Source: Lachnospiraceae bacterium (GTDB taxonomy: Bacteria; Bacillota; Clostridia; Lachnospirales; Lachnospiraceae). Taken from it: 64,000 nucleotides of DNA. A model generated the notes under the pieces. It was not told the origin of the DNA. It saw nothing but the letters and a program-made list of their open reading frames with translations, and made no database searches. The position numbers and the translations under genes were made by a program. Every line of letters starts with the position of its first letter. Position 1 is the stretch's first letter. The stretch covers positions 248,001-312,000 of the forward strand of contig JAAZZQ010000085.1 in NCBI GenBank assembly GCA_014239155.1, written 5' to 3'. Of this stretch, positions 1 to 8,879 are shown piece by piece.

Positions 1-903
1 GAGCTTGTGGAAAAGCATGGTCCAGAGCTGATAAAGATTGCAGAAAAACATCAGTGTAGTTATCTGTTTGAAGCAAGTGTGGGTGGCGGCATACCGATTA
101 TTAGACCGCTGCGGACATCTCTTGCGCAGGAGGAAATTCTTTCCATAACAGGGATTCTAAATGGTACTACCAATTATATACTGACTAAGATGGAGACAGA
201 GGGACTTGCCTTTGACACTGTGTTAGCAAGAGCACAGGAGAAAGGATATGCAGAAAAAAATCCAGATGCCGATATTCTTGGGTATGATGCTTGCAGAAAA
301 ATTTCAATTCTCACATCATTAGCGTATGGAAAAAAGGTTGATTTTCAGGATATTACCACAGAAGGAATTACAGCAATCACAGATATAGATTTTGCCTATG
401 CAAAAAAAATGGGTGCAACCATCAAACTTTTTGCAAAGAGTGTTAAGAAAAATGGAAAGTATTATGCCATTGTAGCGCCGTTTATGGTAAAACCGGAGAA
501 TCCGCTCTATGCAGTAAAAGGAGTGTTTAATGCCATTTTAGTGAACGCGAATATGGGCGGAGAAACAATGTACTATGGCAAAGGCGCAGGAAAGCTTGCA
601 ACGGCGAGTGCAGTTGTGGCAGATGTTCTGGATTGTGCAAGGCATATTGGCAAACATTTGGATATTAAATGGGAGGATGAGAGACTTGAGATTTCTCCGA
701 TTGATGGTGCTGTGAGAAAGTTTTTTGTGCGTGTCTCCTTGACAGATGAAGAACAGATTAAAAAGGTGTTTGGCGAGGTTGAAATGTTTACAGGAGTGGC
801 AAAAGGTGAGTGCGGATTTGTTACAGAAGAGATGACAGAGGCAGCGTATAGGGAAAGAGCAGCGAAATTTGACAATGTATTGTCTATGATTAGAGTCGAT
901 TAG
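1..903 (+). CDS. hom: Homoserine dehydrogenase, 3' part (5' end outside window)
   Basis: The frame is open from the first base, so the gene begins upstream of the window; the GTG near base 7 is internal. Homoserine dehydrogenase reduces aspartate semialdehyde to homoserine with NAD(P)H, the branch point toward threonine and methionine. The visible 300 residues hold the catalytic-domain signature GILNGTTNYILTKM, the DADILGYDACRK segment and the GKGAGKLATASAVVADVL segment. The last 60 residues or so (FFVRVSLTDEEQIKKVF onward) look like a C-terminal ACT regulatory domain, which in this family mediates threonine feedback. Aspartate kinase follows after 92 bases on the same strand, so the two probably form an aspartate-pathway operon. 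The N-terminal NAD-binding domain is not visible. Confidence 0.95.
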   Translation, partial: ELVEKHGPELIKIAEKHQCSYLFEASVGGGIPIIRPLRTSLAQEEILSITGILNGTTNYILTKMETEGLAFDTVLARAQEKGYAEKNPDADILGYDACRKISILTSLAYGKKVDFQDITTEGITAITDIDFAYAKKMGATIKLFAKSVKKNGKYYAIVAPFMVKPENPLYAVKGVFNAILVNANMGGETMYYGKGAGKLATASAVVADVLDCARHIGKHLDIKWEDERLEISPIDGAVRKFFVRVSLTDEEQIKKVFGEVEMFTGVAKGECGFVTEEMTEAAYRERAAKFDNVLSMIRVD

Positions 904-995
904 AACAGAACACGTACTATATTTTTGAATAATAATATAGAGATAGAGAAAAATGTAATGTATCGACATTGCTTGTGGGAAAGGAATTGTATAAG

Positions 996-2315
996 ATGAA
1001 AAAGGTAGTGAAATTTGGCGGAAGTTCACTGGCGAGTGCAGAACAGTTTGTGAAAGTTGGAAATATTATTCATGCAGATGAGGGCAGAAAATTTGTTGTT
1101 CCATCGGCGCCAGGGAAACGATTTGACAAAGATACAAAAGTGACAGATATGCTCTACACATGTTATGCGCTGGCGGAAAGGGATCATAATTTTAACGCGG
1201 AGATGGCACAGATTGAGCATCGTTATCAAGAGATTATTGATGGATTAAAGCTTGAGCTAGATCTTTCTTCTGAGTTTGATAAGATTATTGATAACTTTAA
1301 GCGGAAAGCAGGCTCAAATTATGCCGCCAGCCGCGGTGAGTATCTGAATGGAATCATTATGGCAAAGTATCTTGACTATGAGTTTATTGACTCAGCGGAA
1401 TATATTCGCTTTAATGAAGATGGAGTATTTGATGCGATAAAAACACAAGAGTTACTTTCACAGAGACTTACAGGCGTGGAGAAAGCTGTTATTCCGGGAT
1501 TTTACGGTGCAAAGGAAGATGGAACAGTTGTGACTTTCTCAAGAGGCGGATCGGATATTACAGGTTCCATTGTGGCAAAAGCGATACAGGCGGATGTCTA
1601 TGAGAACTGGACAGATGTGTCTGGTGTCCTTGTTGCAGATCCACATATTATTGAGAACCCTAAGGTGATTGACATTATCACCTATGGCGAATTGCGAGAA
1701 CTTTCTTATATGGGATTTAATGTTTTACATGAGGATGCAATTTTTCCAGTTCGCAAAGAAGGGATTCCAATCAATATTAGAAATACAAACCAGCCGGAAG
1801 ATGAAGGGACATGGATTGTTGGTCATACATGCAAGAAGGCTAAGTATACGATTACAGGAATTGCAGGGAAGAAAGGATTTGCTTCTATTAATATAGAGAA
1901 GGATATGATGAACTCTGAGATTGGATTTGGAAGAAAGGTACTTCAAGTATTTGAAGAGTATAATATTTCCTTTGAGCATATGCCTTCGGGAATCGACACA
2001 TTGAATGTGATGGTGCATCAGTCAGAGTTTGTTGACAAGGAGCAGAATATTCTATCAGGAATTAATAAGGCAGTCAGCCCAGATAATGTTGACATTCAGT
2101 CGGATTTGGCATTGATTGCTGTGGTGGGGCGTTGTATGAAGTCGCAGCGCGGAACAGTGGGCAGAATTTTTGCAGCGCTTGCCCATGCAAATGTGAATGT
2201 GCGGATGATTGATCAGGGTTCGAGTGAACAGAATGTTATTATCGGTGTAGCGAATGAGGATTTTGAGACCGCAATCAAAGCAATCTATGCAATTTTTGTA
2301 GATACAAAACTATAA
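996..2315 (+). CDS. lysC: Aspartate kinase
   Basis: Aspartokinase phosphorylates L-aspartate, the first step toward lysine, threonine and methionine. The start is placed at ATG 996 rather than an upstream TTG because an AAGGA site sits about 10 bases before it and the protein then opens with the family signature MKKVVKFGGSSLAS. The 439 residues show the amino-acid kinase domain (SRGGSDITGSIVAKA near the middle, followed by the ENWTDVSGV and DP segments). Two C-terminal ACT domains follow, one starting near ITGIAGKKG and one near VAVVGRCMKSQRGTVGR. The length is normal for a monofunctional, feedback-regulated enzyme. It lies directly downstream of homoserine dehydrogenase. Confidence 0.96.
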   Translation: MKKVVKFGGSSLASAEQFVKVGNIIHADEGRKFVVPSAPGKRFDKDTKVTDMLYTCYALAERDHNFNAEMAQIEHRYQEIIDGLKLELDLSSEFDKIIDNFKRKAGSNYAASRGEYLNGIIMAKYLDYEFIDSAEYIRFNEDGVFDAIKTQELLSQRLTGVEKAVIPGFYGAKEDGTVVTFSRGGSDITGSIVAKAIQADVYENWTDVSGVLVADPHIIENPKVIDIITYGELRELSYMGFNVLHEDAIFPVRKEGIPINIRNTNQPEDEGTWIVGHTCKKAKYTITGIAGKKGFASINIEKDMMNSEIGFGRKVLQVFEEYNISFEHMPSGIDTLNVMVHQSEFVDKEQNILSGINKAVSPDNVDIQSDLALIAVVGRCMKSQRGTVGRIFAALAHANVNVRMIDQGSSEQNVIIGVANEDFETAIKAIYAIFVDTKL

Positions 2316-2496
2316 TCTGACACAACGATACAAAGGAATAGAAAATTGTATGCATAAGCGGTGAGCGTTATACTAAAAATATGTATGATAACAATAAAGC
2401 AGGGTCATATCTACCATTGCGGAAGATATGAGCTTGCTTTTTGGGTGTACATAGGATAAGATAGACAAGCAGAATTGGGGAATTGGAGGAGAACAA

Positions 2497-3888
2497 ATGA
2501 GTCGTGAAATAAACACAAAAACACAGGAAAATAAGATGGGTGTAATGCCTGTGGACAAGCTATTGTTAAATATGTCTCTGCCAATGATGGTTTCCATGTT
2601 GGTTCAGGCACTTTATAATATTGTGGACAGTATTTTTGTGGCAAAACTTAGCGAGAATGCTTTGACTGCTGTATCGCTGGCGTTTCCACTACAAACGCTA
2701 CTGATAGCGCTTGGCACAGGAACTGGAGTCGGTGTCAATTCACTTCTTTCCAAGCAGTTAGGAGAGAAAAACTATAAGCAGGTAAGTATAACTGCCATGA
2801 ATGGAATTTTTTTGGCGGTTATGAGTTACCTTGTATTTGTGATAATTGGAATTGTAGGAGTCAGACCATTTTATGCGAGTCAAGTAAAGGACGCAGATTC
2901 AGAGATTCTTAAATTGGGAGTACAATATCTGACCATTGTGTGTGTATGCTCTTTTGGATTGTATGCACAGCTTATCTTTGAGAAACTTTTACAATCTACG
3001 GGAAAGACATTGTATTCCATGATTACACAGGCAGTTGGCGCTGTGATTAATATTATACTGGACCCAATTTTAATTTTTGGACTTTTGGGTATGCCAAAAC
3101 TTGGTGTTATAGGTGCAGCGGTTGCGACCGTTATTGGACAGATTGTAGGGGGAATACTCGGACTGTATTTTAACATTAGAAAGAATGAAGAAATAAAGCT
3201 TTCTGTGAAAGCATTCCGACCAGATATGCGCACGATTGCAAATATTTACAAGGTTGGCGTGCCGTCTATTATTATGCAGGCGATTGGCTCTGTGATGACC
3301 TATGGAATGAATATGATACTGATTACTTTTTCCTCAACAGCCACCGCGGTATTTGGTGTTTATTTTAAGCTTCAAAGCTTTTTCTTTATGCCAATATTTG
3401 GACTGAACAATGGTTTGATACCGATTGTGGCGTACAATTATGGAGCTGGAAAAAGAAGTCGATTAATTAAGGCTATAAAGTGTAGTCTTATTTATGCGTT
3501 TCTCTTGCTTTGTGTGGGATTTATTGTGTTTGAGACAATACCAGAGGTATTGCTTGGCATGTTTGAGGCATCAGAAGAGATGCTCGCAATTGGTGTGCCT
3601 GCGCTGCGCGTTATCGGGATTCATTTTTTGGTTGCCTGGTTCTGCATTATTGCAGGCTCTGTGTTTCAGGCGCTTGGAAATGGAGTGTACAGTCTTATTG
3701 TATCCGTTGCCAGACAACTTGTAGTACTGTTGCCGGTTGCCTTTATTCTTGCAAGACTTGGAGGACTACATGCAGTATGGTGGGCATTTCCAATTGCAGA
3801 AGTGATGTCATTTTGCTTTTCAGCACTCTTTATGATTTTAATTAATAAGAAAGTAATACAAAATATCCCTGATAATATAACCTCTTAG
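2497..3888 (+). CDS. MATE family multidrug efflux transporter
   Basis: An integral membrane protein of 463 residues with the two-fold MatE architecture and about 12 hydrophobic segments. The N-terminal half opens LLLNMSLPMMVSMLVQALYNIVDSIFVAKL, matching the usual first helix of MATE proteins; the second half begins near IYKVGVPSIIMQAIGSV. MATE pumps exchange Na+ or H+ for cationic drugs or metabolites; the substrate cannot be read from sequence. ATG 2497 has a good GGAGGAG ribosome site 8 bases upstream. It is one of three MATE genes in this window (the others start at 18183 and 19667) and is followed by a clear hairpin terminator, so it is probably monocistronic. Confidence 0.93.
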   Translation: MSREINTKTQENKMGVMPVDKLLLNMSLPMMVSMLVQALYNIVDSIFVAKLSENALTAVSLAFPLQTLLIALGTGTGVGVNSLLSKQLGEKNYKQVSITAMNGIFLAVMSYLVFVIIGIVGVRPFYASQVKDADSEILKLGVQYLTIVCVCSFGLYAQLIFEKLLQSTGKTLYSMITQAVGAVINIILDPILIFGLLGMPKLGVIGAAVATVIGQIVGGILGLYFNIRKNEEIKLSVKAFRPDMRTIANIYKVGVPSIIMQAIGSVMTYGMNMILITFSSTATAVFGVYFKLQSFFFMPIFGLNNGLIPIVAYNYGAGKRSRLIKAIKCSLIYAFLLLCVGFIVFETIPEVLLGMFEASEEMLAIGVPALRVIGIHFLVAWFCIIAGSVFQALGNGVYSLIVSVARQLVVLLPVAFILARLGGLHAVWWAFPIAEVMSFCFSALFMILINKKVIQNIPDNITS

Positions 3889-3894
3889 CGCGAA

Positions 3895-3939
3895 AAACAA
3901 ACCACTTGATGTAAAGCTATTTACATCGGTGGTTTGTTT
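3895..3939 (+). terminator. Rho-independent terminator after MATE gene
   Basis: Inverted repeat with arms AAACAAACCACTTGATGTAAA and its near-complement flanking a 4-base loop (gcta), ending in GTTTGTTTC. Both arms contain A/T-rich ends, so it could also work on the other strand. It lies 7 bases after the MATE stop codon. Confidence 0.85.
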
Positions 3940-4074
3940 CATTATGATAGAAGAAAGTTCAGTAGAACTATAAAAATTCTTTTGGATTGAATGATGGAGA
4001 AATATGATATTAGAAAAAAATTATTTTCAAATAGTTGATAGGCATGTGTGCCAGAGTGCGCAAGAGGTATAGAG

Positions 4075-4536
4075 ATGAAGGTAAAAATTGAGATTGAGGA
4101 AGCACTAGAAGAGGATGAAGTGTTGATTCGTTGTCATGGACTGACGGAGGAAATTGCAATGATCCAAAAGGCGGTGCTTGAAATCGCAGGGGCAAAACAG
4201 AAGTTTGTATTTTATAAAGGGAACACAGAGTACTATCTTGTTCTGGATGATATTTTATTTTTTGAGACAGATGAGAAAGGAATTAGTGCACATACAAGAA
4301 CAGACATCTATCAAAGCAAATACAGACTTTATGAGTTAGAAAATATCTTGCCGGGATTTTTTATAAGAGTATCTAAATCGACAATTTTAAATATAAATCA
4401 TATTTACTCTATTGACCGAGATTTAGCTGCGTCGAGTGTGGTAGCGTTTTCTGGCACGCACAAGCAAGTTTATGTTTCTAGGTATTATTACAAACCATTG
4501 ATTAGCAAATTGGAAGAAAAGAGGTTATATCGATGA
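4075..4536 (+). CDS. LytTR-domain transcriptional regulator without receiver
   Basis: A 153-residue cytosolic DNA-binding protein. After about 45 variable residues comes a LytTR domain: YYLVLDDILFFETDEKGISAHT, then a segment ending FFIRVSKSTILNINHIYSI, the typical R(V/I)SKS-ILN core. There is no receiver domain, unlike AgrA-type regulators. The start at ATG 4075 follows an AAGAGGT site; the longer frame from 4048 lacks one. The stop overlaps the start of the next gene by four bases (ATGA), so the two are translationally coupled. Receiver-less LytTR proteins paired with a small membrane protein form LytTR regulatory systems (for example HdrRM and BrsRM of Streptococcus mutans), where the membrane partner restrains the regulator. 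That role is inferred here from gene order. Confidence 0.9.
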   Translation: MKVKIEIEEALEEDEVLIRCHGLTEEIAMIQKAVLEIAGAKQKFVFYKGNTEYYLVLDDILFFETDEKGISAHTRTDIYQSKYRLYELENILPGFFIRVSKSTILNINHIYSIDRDLAASSVVAFSGTHKQVYVSRYYYKPLISKLEEKRLYR

Positions 4537-5237
4537 AAAATAGAAAAATATTTTGGGGTATCTTTTTTATAGTGATGGCGGTTATTGTTGTTATCAGCAG
4601 GTTTGATATTTTGCCTAATATAAGTGTATTTACTTTTCTTGCAACAGTGATTTTTGGGTGGGTTTTGCTAGATGGTATACGACATAGAAATTTTTATGAA
4701 ATTCTGTTCCCCATAGCATTTTTGTATATTCTCTATGATGAACCGCTGGGAATTGAGTTGTTGACACCTTGGACTGTTCTTGTCGCTGCTTTGTTTCTTA
4801 GTATTGGATTAACGCTATTGTTTGGCGGTAAAAAGCATCATAAACACGCGATTGAGTTCGAGTGGAATAGCAATGGTATTGGCAAAAACAATGAGCAGTG
4901 CGGCGGTGAATCGATTCACTGTGAAAATAATTTTGGCGCTGCAATACGATATATTCATTCAGATTGTTTTGCCAAAGCGCATCTTGAAAATAATTTTGGC
5001 ACTATGACAGTCTATTTTGACAATGCCATAATTCAGGGAAATATTGCCAATGTAAAAGTGGATAACAATTTTGGTGAGATGATTCTCTATCTGCCAAAGG
5101 AATGGCGCATTCAAAATAATTTACAACACTGTTTTGGAAGCGTCAATGAGCATGGAAAACCAATTGAGACAAGCAATGCTACATTGCATCTATATGGTGA
5201 CACAAGTTTTGGAAATGTGGAAATCTATTATGTATGA
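4533..5237 (+). CDS. LiaF-like membrane protein (4 TM plus cell-wall-stress C-terminal domain)
   Basis: The 234-residue protein has four N-terminal hydrophobic segments (about residues 5-23, 28-48, 52-70 and 78-98), then a soluble domain with three evenly spaced NNFG motifs (HCENNFGAA, LENNFGTM, VDNNFGEM) and a fourth degenerate one (HCFGSV). This is the layout of LiaF/YvqF-type proteins, whose C-terminal domain forms a beta-helix-like fold and which repress cell-envelope stress kinases in Bacillus. Here there is no LiaRS pair; the partner is the overlapping LytTR gene. It ends 13 bases before the downstream DUF4097-like gene. The best inference is a membrane inhibitor or sensor in an autoregulated LytTR circuit. 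Confidence 0.82.
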   Translation: MKNRKIFWGIFFIVMAVIVVISRFDILPNISVFTFLATVIFGWVLLDGIRHRNFYEILFPIAFLYILYDEPLGIELLTPWTVLVAALFLSIGLTLLFGGKKHHKHAIEFEWNSNGIGKNNEQCGGESIHCENNFGAAIRYIHSDCFAKAHLENNFGTMTVYFDNAIIQGNIANVKVDNNFGEMILYLPKEWRIQNNLQHCFGSVNEHGKPIETSNATLHLYGDTSFGNVEIYYV

Positions 5238-5250
5238 AGGGAGATTGATT

Positions 5251-6015
5251 GTGGGTATGGAAGTAAAAAGGAATACGTTCACAACGGACGCTATTAAGGA
5301 TCTTGAAATTCGAGTGGCAGTGGCGAGTGTAGAAGTCAGAAGTTCAGAAGATGCGTTGATTCGAGTGGAAGCAGAAAATCTACAAGACATGGATTATACC
5401 TGCGAAGTACGAAATCAAAAGCTTGTAGTGATTTATGGCTTGGAGGGTAGAAAACATCTTGTCAATTTTAACTTGAAGGAGGCGGAAATTATCTTGTACC
5501 TTCCTCAAGGAAAAACATTTGAACATATTGAATTAGAAATCGGCGCAGGTAGTATTAATATGAAAGATGTTCCTGTTTTATGTAAGGATATGGAAGCAGA
5601 AATTGGTGCGGGAAAATGGCGTGTTGCATATCTAAAAGTATCAGAAAGGCTTGATTTGCAGATTGGTGCCGGCGAGGTAAAGATGAAATCGGCTACTGTT
5701 GGTACATTGAACTTGGAATGCGGTGTAGGTTCTTATATGTATAAAGGCTGTGTCACGAAAGATATTAAAGTGGACTGTGGCGTAGGAAACTGTAAATTTG
5801 AGTTGGAAAATAAAGAGAGCGATTTTAATTATGACGTTTTTTGTGCGTTGGGCAATGTTAAAATTAACAAAAGCAGTATTCGCTGCATGGGTTCCAAAAA
5901 AATATATTCTGACAGGAAAGCAAAGGGAACAGCGACGCTAAAATGTGGGCTTGGCAATATTGAACTAGATACAAACGAAAAAGAAGAGAAGGGCAAAGTG
6001 GCACTAGAAAAATAA
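5251..6015 (+). CDS. DUF4097-type beta-helix protein
   Basis: The protein has about 254 residues and no clear signal peptide or membrane segment. It carries a series of strand-turn repeats with the motif (E/Q)IGAG or (E/D)CGVG roughly every 20 residues: EIGAGSINM, EIGAGKWRV, QIGAGEVKM, ECGVGSYMY, DCGVGNCKF, ALGNVKI, CGLGNIEL. This is the pattern of the DUF4097 or putative-adhesin family, predicted to fold as a beta-helix. GTG 5251 is chosen because an AAGGGAGA site ends 7 bases before it; ATG 5257 is also possible, and the long upstream extension would overlap the preceding gene by 100 bases. Such proteins often sit beside LiaF-like and PspC-like envelope-stress genes. No enzymatic role is apparent. 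Confidence 0.78.
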   Translation: MGMEVKRNTFTTDAIKDLEIRVAVASVEVRSSEDALIRVEAENLQDMDYTCEVRNQKLVVIYGLEGRKHLVNFNLKEAEIILYLPQGKTFEHIELEIGAGSINMKDVPVLCKDMEAEIGAGKWRVAYLKVSERLDLQIGAGEVKMKSATVGTLNLECGVGSYMYKGCVTKDIKVDCGVGNCKFELENKESDFNYDVFCALGNVKINKSSIRCMGSKKIYSDRKAKGTATLKCGLGNIELDTNEKEEKGKVALEK

Positions 6016-6042
6016 TTAGTAATTAAATTTGTAATAAAATGG

Positions 6043-6071
6043 TTGACTTTTGTGTTTTTATCTGATAGAAT
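6043..6071 (+). promoter_or_regulatory. Sigma-A promoter of tRNA-Leu
   Basis: TTGACT (6043-6048), a 17-base spacer and TAGAAT (6066-6071) lie about 30 bases ahead of the mature tRNA 5' end. Spacing and hexamers are near consensus. Confidence 0.8.
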
Positions 6072-6100
6072 ACAGAAGTATGTTTGAGAGAATATAAGTT

Positions 6101-6180
6101 GCGGATATGGCGGAATTGGCAGACGCGCCAGATTTAGGTTCTGGTGGGAGACCGTGCAGGTTCAAGTCCTGTTATCCGCA
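6101..6180 (+). tRNA. tRNA-Leu (anticodon UAG)
   Basis: Cloverleaf with acceptor arms GCGGATA / TATCCGC plus discriminator A, a D-arm containing GGCAGACGCGCC, anticodon stem CCAGA-TCTGG around loop TTTAGGT (anticodon TAG), a class II long variable arm (GTGGGAGACCGTG), and the T-loop GGTTCAAGTCC. The CCA end is not encoded. A promoter lies just upstream and a hairpin terminator directly follows, so it is a single-gene unit. Confidence 0.96.
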
Positions 6181-6183
6181 TTG

Positions 6184-6212
6184 AAAGAACGCTTAAAATA
6201 AGCGTTCTTTTT
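6184..6212 (+). terminator. Terminator of tRNA-Leu
   Basis: AAAGAACGCTT / AAGCGTTCTTT stem with a 5-base AAAAT loop followed by a T-run, starting 4 bases after the tRNA. Confidence 0.92.
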
Positions 6213-6409
6213 ACTTTGTGTTGTATAATTGAGGATGTAAATAGTTTTTGGGGATCATATCAAATCTTCGAAAGCCTGTAAAGGATGGAATATTTACCTT
6301 CATAGGTTTCTGAGGATTTAAGGACAGCTTCTAAGTAGTTTTAAGGGACAGTTTTTTGAAAGCAACGTACACTTTTAATCGGACACACCCTAAAAATTAT
6401 ACATTTTAC
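6213..6409. other. Gene-free stretch, possible insertion scar
   Basis: No start codon with a ribosome site and no RNA fold stands out. Two short phrases, GGACAGCTTCTAAGT and GGGACAGTTTTTTGAA, share a GGACAG(C/T)TT core. The stretch directly abuts the truncated end of the GNAT gene at 6410, so it may hold what remains of the mobile element or deletion that truncated that gene. This is inference only. Confidence 0.3.
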
Positions 6410-6781
6410 TTAACAAATCCAATGTAATGGTGATATATCTGCTTCATTCACTACTTTATCAAGCACAAACTTAACGATTCCTTTTCTTCTGTATTCTTTA
6501 ATAACATACATACTTGATGGCAATCCGATTTTTCCAGAAGGACAACTATAATAAGGTGGTTTTTCAACAAACGACATATCGCTTGTTCCCACAATTCTAT
6601 TCTCATCAACTGCAAGCCATGAAACAAAAGTATTATCATCTAAATGCCTTTTGTAATAATCTTGAAGGTATGGCTTTAAATCAAATGTTGCTTCAGCTCC
6701 TTCTTCCTGCAGTTGCAATATACGTATTTCTATAAATATATGTAAATCCTTATCTACCAACTTTCTATAGTGAACTGCCAT
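6410..6781 (-). pseudogene. GNAT N-acetyltransferase, C-terminally truncated
   Basis: The 123-residue frame starts at ATG 6781 with an AAGGTGATGG ribosome site. It has the N-terminal GNAT layout (YRKLVDKDLHIFIEIRILQLQEEG, then WLAVDENRIVGTSDMSFVEKPP) and the acetyl-CoA pyrophosphate-binding region MYVIKEYRRKGIVKFVLDKVV. A few residues after this motif it ends in the unrelated tail DISPLHWIC. Intact members need about 30-40 further residues (strands 5-7 with the Tyr and the C-terminal beta arm). The fold is therefore incomplete and the gene is probably dead, although the ribosome site and first 110 residues look undamaged. Confidence 0.7.
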
Positions 6782-6843
6782 ACCATCACCTTATTTATTT
6801 TAGCTTAGTCAAAATTATAACTACACAAATTCAATACACATAA

Positions 6844-7253
6844 TTATTTATAAAACGCAAAGGCAAAAAGCAATGTCAGGATAGAAACTCCACATTTTGT
6901 TTCATTATTTTTTAACATCTCTAAGACACAGTCTTTTGAAACCCACTTTTTCATTTTTACTTCATTTTCATCAAAATTCATAGATTCTGTATCAATCTTT
7001 ACAGCAAAAACATGACATATACAATCAGACATTCCATTAGATGGATTTTGGCTACATAAAACTTCAAATTTTTAACTGTACACCCTGTTTCTTCTATGCA
7101 TTCCCGACGTGCAGCTTCTTCTTTTGATTCTCCATCTTCAACACGTCCCGCAGGAATTTCCCACTCTATACGCATTATGGTATATCTTTTAGATTGAAAT
7201 TTCATCAGAAATCCCCAAAAGCCTTGATGAATCCGCTTCATCCATAACTGCAA
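6844..7253 (-). pseudogene. Nudix hydrolase remnant, frameshifted and 5'-truncated
   Basis: Two overlapping minus-strand frames make one protein when joined. The first (7253-6999) has EIPAG followed by a complete Nudix box, G-x5-E-x7-RE-x2-EE-x-G (GRVEDGE, then RECIEETG). The second (7032-6844) continues with DCICHVFAVKIDTE, the strand that normally follows. A one- or two-base indel near 7020-7032 separates them. The N-terminus is missing, because the frame runs back into the 3' end of rmuC, leaving only KRYTIMRIEWEIPAG. Nudix enzymes hydrolyse nucleoside diphosphate derivatives; EIPAG is typical of ADP-ribose pyrophosphatases. The gene is very unlikely to be functional. Confidence 0.75.
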
Positions 7254-8430
7254 CTTTTGAAAGCCTTTTTTGTATCATTTCATTTCTGCTTTGCAAATCA
7301 TCAGCAGCGGTTTGTGCTTCTTGGAGCTTTTTTTGCGTCTTAGAGATTAGTTGCCCAAACTTTTCGTACTGTGTTTTTACAGCACTTAAAGTTTTTAATA
7401 TTTCCTTGGAATTTTTATTTACAGTCAGGTATCGAAACCCTATTGATAAACTGTTGAGTAGTGCAACAAGCGTTGTCGGACCAGATATAACAATCTTACA
7501 TTCATTTTGACACCATTCTGTTAATCCGACAATACGTATTACTTCTGCGTATAATCCCTCTGTGGGAAGGAACATAATAGCAAAGTCTGTAGTGTTTGGA
7601 GGGTCTATGTATTTGTCTCTAATGGTTCTGGCTTCTGATTTGATTCTCTGCTCCAACTCTTTAACTGCTTGTTTTAAATTATCAGAATCCGCATTGTTTG
7701 AAGCATCTATTATTTTATTATATATATCAGACGGAAACTTAGAATCAATAGGTAAATAAATAAAAGCTCTTGAATCATCTTTATCAGGTATTTTAATCGC
7801 AAATTCAACTCTATCAGATGATTTGTTCTTTGTTGCAACATTTTCCTCATACTGTGAAGAATCCATGATATCCATCAAGATATTTTTCAATTGAAATTCT
7901 CCAAAAATGCCACGCGTTTTTACATTTGATAAAGTTTTTTGCAAATCTGAAACTCCCGCCGAAAGAGATTGCAGTTCTCCTAGACTTTTATACAATGTTG
8001 AAAGCTGGTCTCCAATTTGCTTAAAACTGGAATCAAGCCTTTCGTTTAAAGACTTGTCTAATTTTTCGTTAACATTATGTTGAATCTCATTTAACCGCTT
8101 ATCATTTGTATTTTGTATTTCTTTTAATGCTTGAATAATTGTTTCCTGCATCTTATTTTGCGCGTCAGAATTATTCTTGAGCACTTCTATACCCATTTTG
8201 TGAAGAGAATCTTTTAAAGCTGATGATAAATCAAGCGTAGATTCATTTTGTATCTTTTGCTGCTGCATAATTATTTCACGAATCATTTGGTTTTCGGGTT
8301 GAATTTTTTCATAAATTTGCTTAACAATATCCTTTGATATAGAAGCTTTTGATATCCGAATTACCAAATACAAAAGTGCAAGTAAAAATATTAAAATTAC
8401 TATCTCTAATGCAATAAATAATGTTTCCAT
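7189..8430 (-). CDS. rmuC: DNA recombination protein RmuC
   Basis: A 413-residue protein with an N-terminal membrane anchor (about residues 4-25), a long Gln/Glu/Lys/Asn-rich coiled coil (about residues 35-170), then the RmuC core. The core includes RGIFGEFQLKNILMDI, the IPIDSKFP-like phrase LPIDSKFPSDIY, YIDPPNTTDFAIMFLPTEGLYAEV, and VVISGPTTL-like KIVISGPTTLVALLNSLS. RmuC is a predicted nuclease that limits recombination at inverted repeats. The C-terminus ends in the family's LLGI motif plus six residues, so it is probably complete although its last 65 bases overlap the Nudix remnant. It is the only intact gene of the minus-strand block 6.4-8.4 kb. Confidence 0.93.
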   Translation of the reverse strand: METLFIALEIVILIFLLALLYLVIRISKASISKDIVKQIYEKIQPENQMIREIIMQQQKIQNESTLDLSSALKDSLHKMGIEVLKNNSDAQNKMQETIIQALKEIQNTNDKRLNEIQHNVNEKLDKSLNERLDSSFKQIGDQLSTLYKSLGELQSLSAGVSDLQKTLSNVKTRGIFGEFQLKNILMDIMDSSQYEENVATKNKSSDRVEFAIKIPDKDDSRAFIYLPIDSKFPSDIYNKIIDASNNADSDNLKQAVKELEQRIKSEARTIRDKYIDPPNTTDFAIMFLPTEGLYAEVIRIVGLTEWCQNECKIVISGPTTLVALLNSLSIGFRYLTVNKNSKEILKTLSAVKTQYEKFGQLISKTQKKLQEAQTAADDLQSRNEMIQKRLSKVAVMDEADSSRLLGISDEISI

Positions 8431-8879
8431 GTCATTTCCTCTCTATTCTTCTTTTTCCAAAATTATACCATAAAATTATTGAGATTACGACTACATTATT
8501 TCAATCTCTGCATGTAGAAAAATCTTTTATGTTCTTTTTTGGTCATTTTCCTATCAGCGGTAGGCTTCGGGATTTTGCAGAAAAGCCTTTTATGCTTTTT
8601 TTAATTGCAAATAGTTGTATTGTGGTAACAGAATTATATAAAAGGTGCAAAAAGTAAAAGCCCGCCTATCAGCTTCTGGTATTTTCTTAGGGACTTTTGA
8701 TAATACATTATTATACGACTGTGCTTATTCTTTTGGTTTGACAACTCTGTTATATCTTACTTTATTGGCATTATATTATTTTTGATTTTATAAAAATATA
8801 TTTTATAGAAAATGATAGTTTCTTCTGTTATAATATACTATATTTTAATAATAATACAAATATTTATGGAGGAAATAAA
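8431..8879. other. AT-rich divergent intergenic region
   Basis: No coding sequence or RNA is supported. A TATAAT at 8829-8834 with a poor -35 may be the promoter of the GNAT gene starting at 8880. The 78-residue plus-strand frame at 8421-8657 lacks a ribosome site and overlaps the rmuC start. Confidence 0.4.

Noticed and set aside
538-1029. A 163-residue minus-strand reading frame over hom and lysC
   Set aside because: It lies antisense to two clear conserved genes, has low-complexity composition and no ribosome site.
8421-8657. A 78-residue plus-strand frame upstream of the GNAT gene
   Set aside because: It overlaps the rmuC start in antisense and lacks a ribosome site.
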